Source: Chromobotia macracanthus (Eukaryota > Chordata > Actinopteri > Cypriniformes > Botiidae). From it: a stretch of DNA of 64,000 nt. Made by a program: the position numbers and the translations under genes. A model generated the notes under the pieces. The model did no database searches and was not told the origin of the DNA. It saw only the letters and a program-made list of their open reading frames with translations. Below, one piece after another: positions 60,915 to 64,000 of the stretch; positions within the stretch are counted from its first letter, which is position 1; every line of letters begins with the position of its first letter. The stretch covers positions 1,178,001-1,242,000 of the forward strand of contig JAZGTH010000034.1 of assembly GCA_036877525.1 (NCBI GenBank), given 5' to 3'.

Positions 60915-62125
60915 CACACTGAGAACAACACATGGGCTTAGCTCACAGGCAGCCATAAGTGCCACAGCAGATCCAGTGGAATTTACAGTCATTGCCACTG
61001 CCACAGTGATAATGTCATACCGGCAGCCGCTAGATCAAATAATGAACATTACATTCAAATTTCAAACTTTTAATAGAATTTGTGTAAACACCATTAATGT
61101 AAGATAGGGACTAAGAACAATTAGGGTGGATTAAAAAAAACAATTTGTGGAATAACACAGCTAGTATGTTAATACTGTATTTGGATGGATGGCAATATGG
61201 CATAAATGTGTCAAAAACATGAATATCACTATTACTTATTAATGCTAATTAATATTATGATGGATGTGGAACATTATCAGGGAGAGTGTAACAAATCATC
61301 AGTGTTTAATACGTTGATTTGTATTCCCTGGACATGTGCAATAATGGAGATTCAACAGATTGTCAAAGTGATATCCATGACTTTCATTTAATGAAGCATT
61401 AGGTGACGGATGGCTTGACAGTAATGAAGATGTAACAGATAAAGTTCATTTATTACTTCAAACACAGGGCTTTCAAAATAAGTTTGTTTTGGGCAGAAGT
61501 TGATTTAATTTTGAGTTCCCAGTAACTGCCCGAAAAGATTTTGATTGGGCAGCTTTTGAAATAAGATGGTTGAAATGGCAGTGTTGGTTAAATCTTAAAC
61601 AATTCTTTTTGTTAATAAATATATTTAGAATATCATACCACAACTATTTATTCCATTTTGTGTATTTAGAGATCTGTGAATTTGTTCTGTATTGGAAGTG
61701 TGATGAAGTATGAAAATTAAGCTTTGTAAGGTATGAAGTACACCTATTAACTTACAATTCAGTGCAGTCTGCTAAATTGATAAAAGAAGTCATCAAAAGC
61801 AATTATCTTTTTGGATATTAATGCTTAATATTTACTTTGTTTTCATATGAATTTTTTTGTTTATCACAGTCTAAACACTAGACTGTGAGTTGCAAACTAA
61901 AACCATATTCAAAGAATTACTAAAGTCAACTACAATTCCATGTTTATAATATTGTGCTCATTTTAAAGCTGCATAAAGTTACTCTGGGAAATTGAGATTC
62001 TAGAGAAATTACATGATTTTGATGTTTTGACTAATTTATCTTACTTAAGGGCTCTATTATTTGCTATAAAGATTGCTTTGTACAAAAGAAAAAAGTTAAT
62101 AAAAATAAAACATCTTTATGGTATT
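60915..62125 (+). other. col21a1: col21a1 3' UTR (approximate)
   Basis: The AT-rich region after the stop codon contains AATAAA signals at 61614-61619 and in a cluster at about 62099-62110, followed by a T/G-rich stretch at about 62118-62135. The later cluster, with that downstream element, is the best candidate for the main cleavage site, giving a 3' UTR of about 1.2 kb. Another AATAAA at about 62220 is close to the next gene's promoter. Confidence 0.5.
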
Positions 62126-62221
62126 TGCTCTGTGGTTTCATGAAAACAGACATTTATGTATAGTTTTAAGTACATAAACATGCAAGATTCCAGAATTTGA
62201 AAAAAAATAGAGGTCATCAAA

Positions 62222-62357
62222 ATAAAGGAAGTACGAGATAATTTCAGGATATGATTCAGATGTTTGCAGCTGTAGACGCACACCACTTTTTTTCGCTCCT
62301 CAGCCTAGAAGCTGAAAGACAACCAGTTAATACACCGGACAGATAAAGTGCTTTGGG
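62222..62357 (+). promoter_or_regulatory. xcr1: chemokine receptor promoter and 5' UTR exon (inferred)
   Basis: An ETS/PU.1-like AAGGAAGT lies at 62225-62232, followed by a short GC-richer stretch and a consensus donor GGG|GTAAGT at 62357/62358. An acceptor TTCTACAG ends at 62432, 20 nt before the receptor ATG, giving a 75-nt intron; an alternative acceptor CCACCAG ends at 62450. Splicing of a small non-coding exon onto an uninterrupted coding exon is the standard layout of chemokine receptor genes. The start of transcription is not determined. Confidence 0.45.
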
Positions 62358-62451
62358 GTAAGTCTTTACTCATTACACAAAGGTTTTACATTTATTTAGC
62401 TTTCACTTTAATAAAGCAGTTTTATTCTACAGGTTATAGGTATCCACCAGG

Positions 62452-63423
62452 ATGGAAACCCTTAATGCAACAACAGAGAACTATGAATACATGCCTTCAG
62501 CAATATGTGACACCACTGGTGTAGATGATTTCTCCAGAAAGTTTCTTCCACCCTTCTACTACATCATCTTTATCATTAGTGTTTTTGGCAATGGAGTAGT
62601 TCTGTTCATCATGTACAAGTTCGAAAAGCTCAGCACAGTTACAAATATATTTCTCATCAACCTGGTGGCATCCAACATAGTTTTTACCTTCACGCTCCCT
62701 TTCCAAGCCGTCTACCATTCTGATGAGTGGATCTTCGGTGATGCACTTTGCAAGTTGGTGAACAGTGCTTACTATCTCGGTTTCTACAGCTCCATCCTCT
62801 TCCTCACACTCATGACATTTGACCGTTACCTGGCCGTGGTCCACTGCGTGGTATCCAGCAAAAAACGCCGGAGCTGCTACGCTGTTTTGCTGTCTGTTAT
62901 CGTGTGGTGCATTAGCCTCATGGCAAGCCTTGAACCCTTCTTCCATTTCATTGTGGAAGAAGATCAGATGTCCGGATTGTTGTGTGAAGACTTCACCGAA
63001 GGTCAATGGAAGGTGTTTAAACTCTACAAACAATTTGTGCTCTTTTTTGTCTTCCCATTGGCTGTGTTTGTGTACTGCTACTTTAGGATAATACTAACAG
63101 TCCTATCCACTCGAATTGTAGGTAAACATAGGACAGTCAGGCTTATTTTTGTAATTGTCCTAATGTTTTTCGCATGCTGGAGTCCGTATAATATCATACT
63201 ATTGATAAATGAGAACAAAGACACTGAAAAGTGCGATGACAACCTCGATTATGCACTGCGCATCACTAGCAACATTGCCCGTCTGTACTTTTGCATTAAC
63301 CCTATTTTCTACACCTTTCTGGGGAGAAAGTTTCAAAACCATGTGCGAAGTATGTTAGCCGATCAAGTTTCATGTTTAACACAGTACAGCTCTGTCAGTG
63401 CAAGCAGCAGGTCATTAGCTTAA
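62452..63423 (+). CDS. xcr1: XCR1-like chemokine receptor, class A GPCR, 323 aa
   Basis: Seven-transmembrane receptor, complete in one exon. N-terminus: sequon N5-A-T, acidic Tyr-containing stretch ENYEYM (possible Tyr sulfation) and Cys19, which would pair with Cys261 in ECL3. TM1 has FGNG (N47 = 1.50). TM2 has LVASN with Asn75 at position 2.50 (usually Asp) and TLPFQ with Gln85 where most chemokine receptors have Trp. TM3 has Cys100, pairing with Cys in ECL2, and DRYLAVVH at 124-131. TM6 has ACWSPYN (CWSP 242-245). TM7 has NPIFY at 283-287. The Ser-rich tail suits GRK phosphorylation. The GKHRTVRLIF block, the LDYAL-x-I-x2-NIA stretch and the spacing from ECL3 to NPxxY resemble XCR1 (receptor for XCL1) more than CCR or CXCR families. 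XCR1 guides dendritic-cell and T-cell interactions in mammals; teleosts have several XCR1-like paralogues, so the exact orthologue is uncertain. Confidence 0.78.
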   Translation: METLNATTENYEYMPSAICDTTGVDDFSRKFLPPFYYIIFIISVFGNGVVLFIMYKFEKLSTVTNIFLINLVASNIVFTFTLPFQAVYHSDEWIFGDALCKLVNSAYYLGFYSSILFLTLMTFDRYLAVVHCVVSSKKRRSCYAVLLSVIVWCISLMASLEPFFHFIVEEDQMSGLLCEDFTEGQWKVFKLYKQFVLFFVFPLAVFVYCYFRIILTVLSTRIVGKHRTVRLIFVIVLMFFACWSPYNIILLINENKDTEKCDDNLDYALRITSNIARLYFCINPIFYTFLGRKFQNHVRSMLADQVSCLTQYSSVSASSRSLA

Positions 63424-64000
63424 AGACGATTGGTCGGTTTGGATGTGTACAGAGTAGTAGTTTCATGGTTCCAAAAACATGCATAGACCATACACTAAGT
63501 GCCTCTGAAGAAAATGCACATAAGACAAAAGTGTTGTTGACAAACTAGCTACAATGTTGCTAAATGTAGAGAAAATCATGTACATATTGTTCATTTTTGC
63601 ATTTTAAATTATGCTGATTAATGTATGTTTAAAACCAGGGTGATCTCATTTGCTTTTATTCATTTGTAATGTATTGGTGCATTTTGTGGGGGTACATATG
63701 CATAGACACTGAAATGTACAAAACATGTAAACATTTGTAGATCCTAGGTTCATCATCTGTATGTAATCACTGAAATACTAGAAGGAAATGTGTGGCATTA
63801 ATATTGAAAAATGTCAGCACATCTTTCATATGATTGTTGAGCAACGCTCCTGGGTTATGTGTTGCTACACAGCTTGTTATTGCACAAATGAATAAGCCTC
63901 CTCCCTTCTCCTTTTGAGCCTTTAGAATTTCATGTCTATGATACGATAACTACAAACTGAGTTAATTAAATGTTCGTCCTGAAGGCTTGAGTCTCAATGC
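63424..64000 (+). other. xcr1: 3' flank / 3' UTR of the chemokine receptor
   Basis: AT-rich sequence follows the TAA stop. The only recognisable poly(A)-type hexamer is the variant ATTAAA at about 63965-63970, followed by a T/G-containing stretch. The 3' UTR probably extends at least that far. No further gene begins before the window ends. Confidence 0.4.

Noticed and set aside
62497..63033. 178-codon ORF antisense to the chemokine receptor
   Set aside because: It mirrors the codons of the receptor on the other strand; the sense frame has all GPCR motifs, so the antisense frame is a shadow.
1..64000. bacterial-type systems: operons, CRISPR arrays, phage or toxin-antitoxin genes
   Set aside because: The window is vertebrate nuclear DNA with spliced genes; no direct-repeat array with uniform spacers and no prokaryotic gene was seen.

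Overview
This window reads as nuclear genomic DNA of a teleost fish, most likely a cyprinid or close relative. It is AT-rich. Its genes are split into short exons with GT...AG junctions and separated by kilobases of non-coding sequence. It also carries small inverted-repeat elements of a kind familiar from carp and zebrafish genomes, such as the element beginning with a 'GATAGTTCACC' terminus. There are no bacterial operons, phage genes or CRISPR arrays, and I recognise no tRNA or rRNA gene.

Three protein-coding genes can be supported. (1) On the minus strand, from the left edge to about 19.0 kb, lie the first two coding exons of vopp1, a small Cys-rich single-pass membrane protein of endolysosomal vesicles; its remaining exons lie outside the window to the left. 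(2) On the plus strand, 35,103-60,914, is a complete FACIT-like collagen gene, col21a1. It has 28 coding exons that join without any frame error into a predicted 937-residue protein: signal peptide, von Willebrand A domain, TSPN/laminin-G-like domain, long Gly-X-Y domain (COL2), Cys-containing NC2 linker, short Gly-X-Y domain (COL1) and a short Cys-containing tail. A non-coding first exon with a CRE and TATA-like promoter is proposed at about 30.46-30.61 kb. (3) On the plus strand, 62,452-63,423, is an intronless-CDS chemokine receptor of the XCR1 type, preceded by a probable 5' UTR exon and a 75-nt intron.

Layout: 1-12.7 kb vopp1 intron 2; 12.7-18.9 kb vopp1 intron 1; about 19.0 kb vopp1 first exon and promoter side; 19.3-30.4 kb intergenic with microsatellites, a diverged tandem duplication and two promoter-like patches; 30.5-62.1 kb col21a1; 62.2-64 kb the chemokine receptor. 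vopp1 and col21a1 are divergently transcribed about 11.5 kb apart, while col21a1 and the receptor are tandem with only a few hundred bases between the col21a1 poly(A) signals and the receptor promoter. The three genes have no evident shared pathway: one is an endolysosomal adaptor, one an extracellular matrix protein, one a leukocyte GPCR.

I found no novel multi-gene system. The observations most worth checking are a 46-bp, nearly perfect, widely spaced inverted repeat inside the 8.3-kb collagen intron; an Asp2.50-to-Asn change in the chemokine receptor; a 12-nt collagen micro-exon; an N-glycosylation sequon and a cysteine inside the collagen domain; and possible alternative promoters upstream of col21a1.
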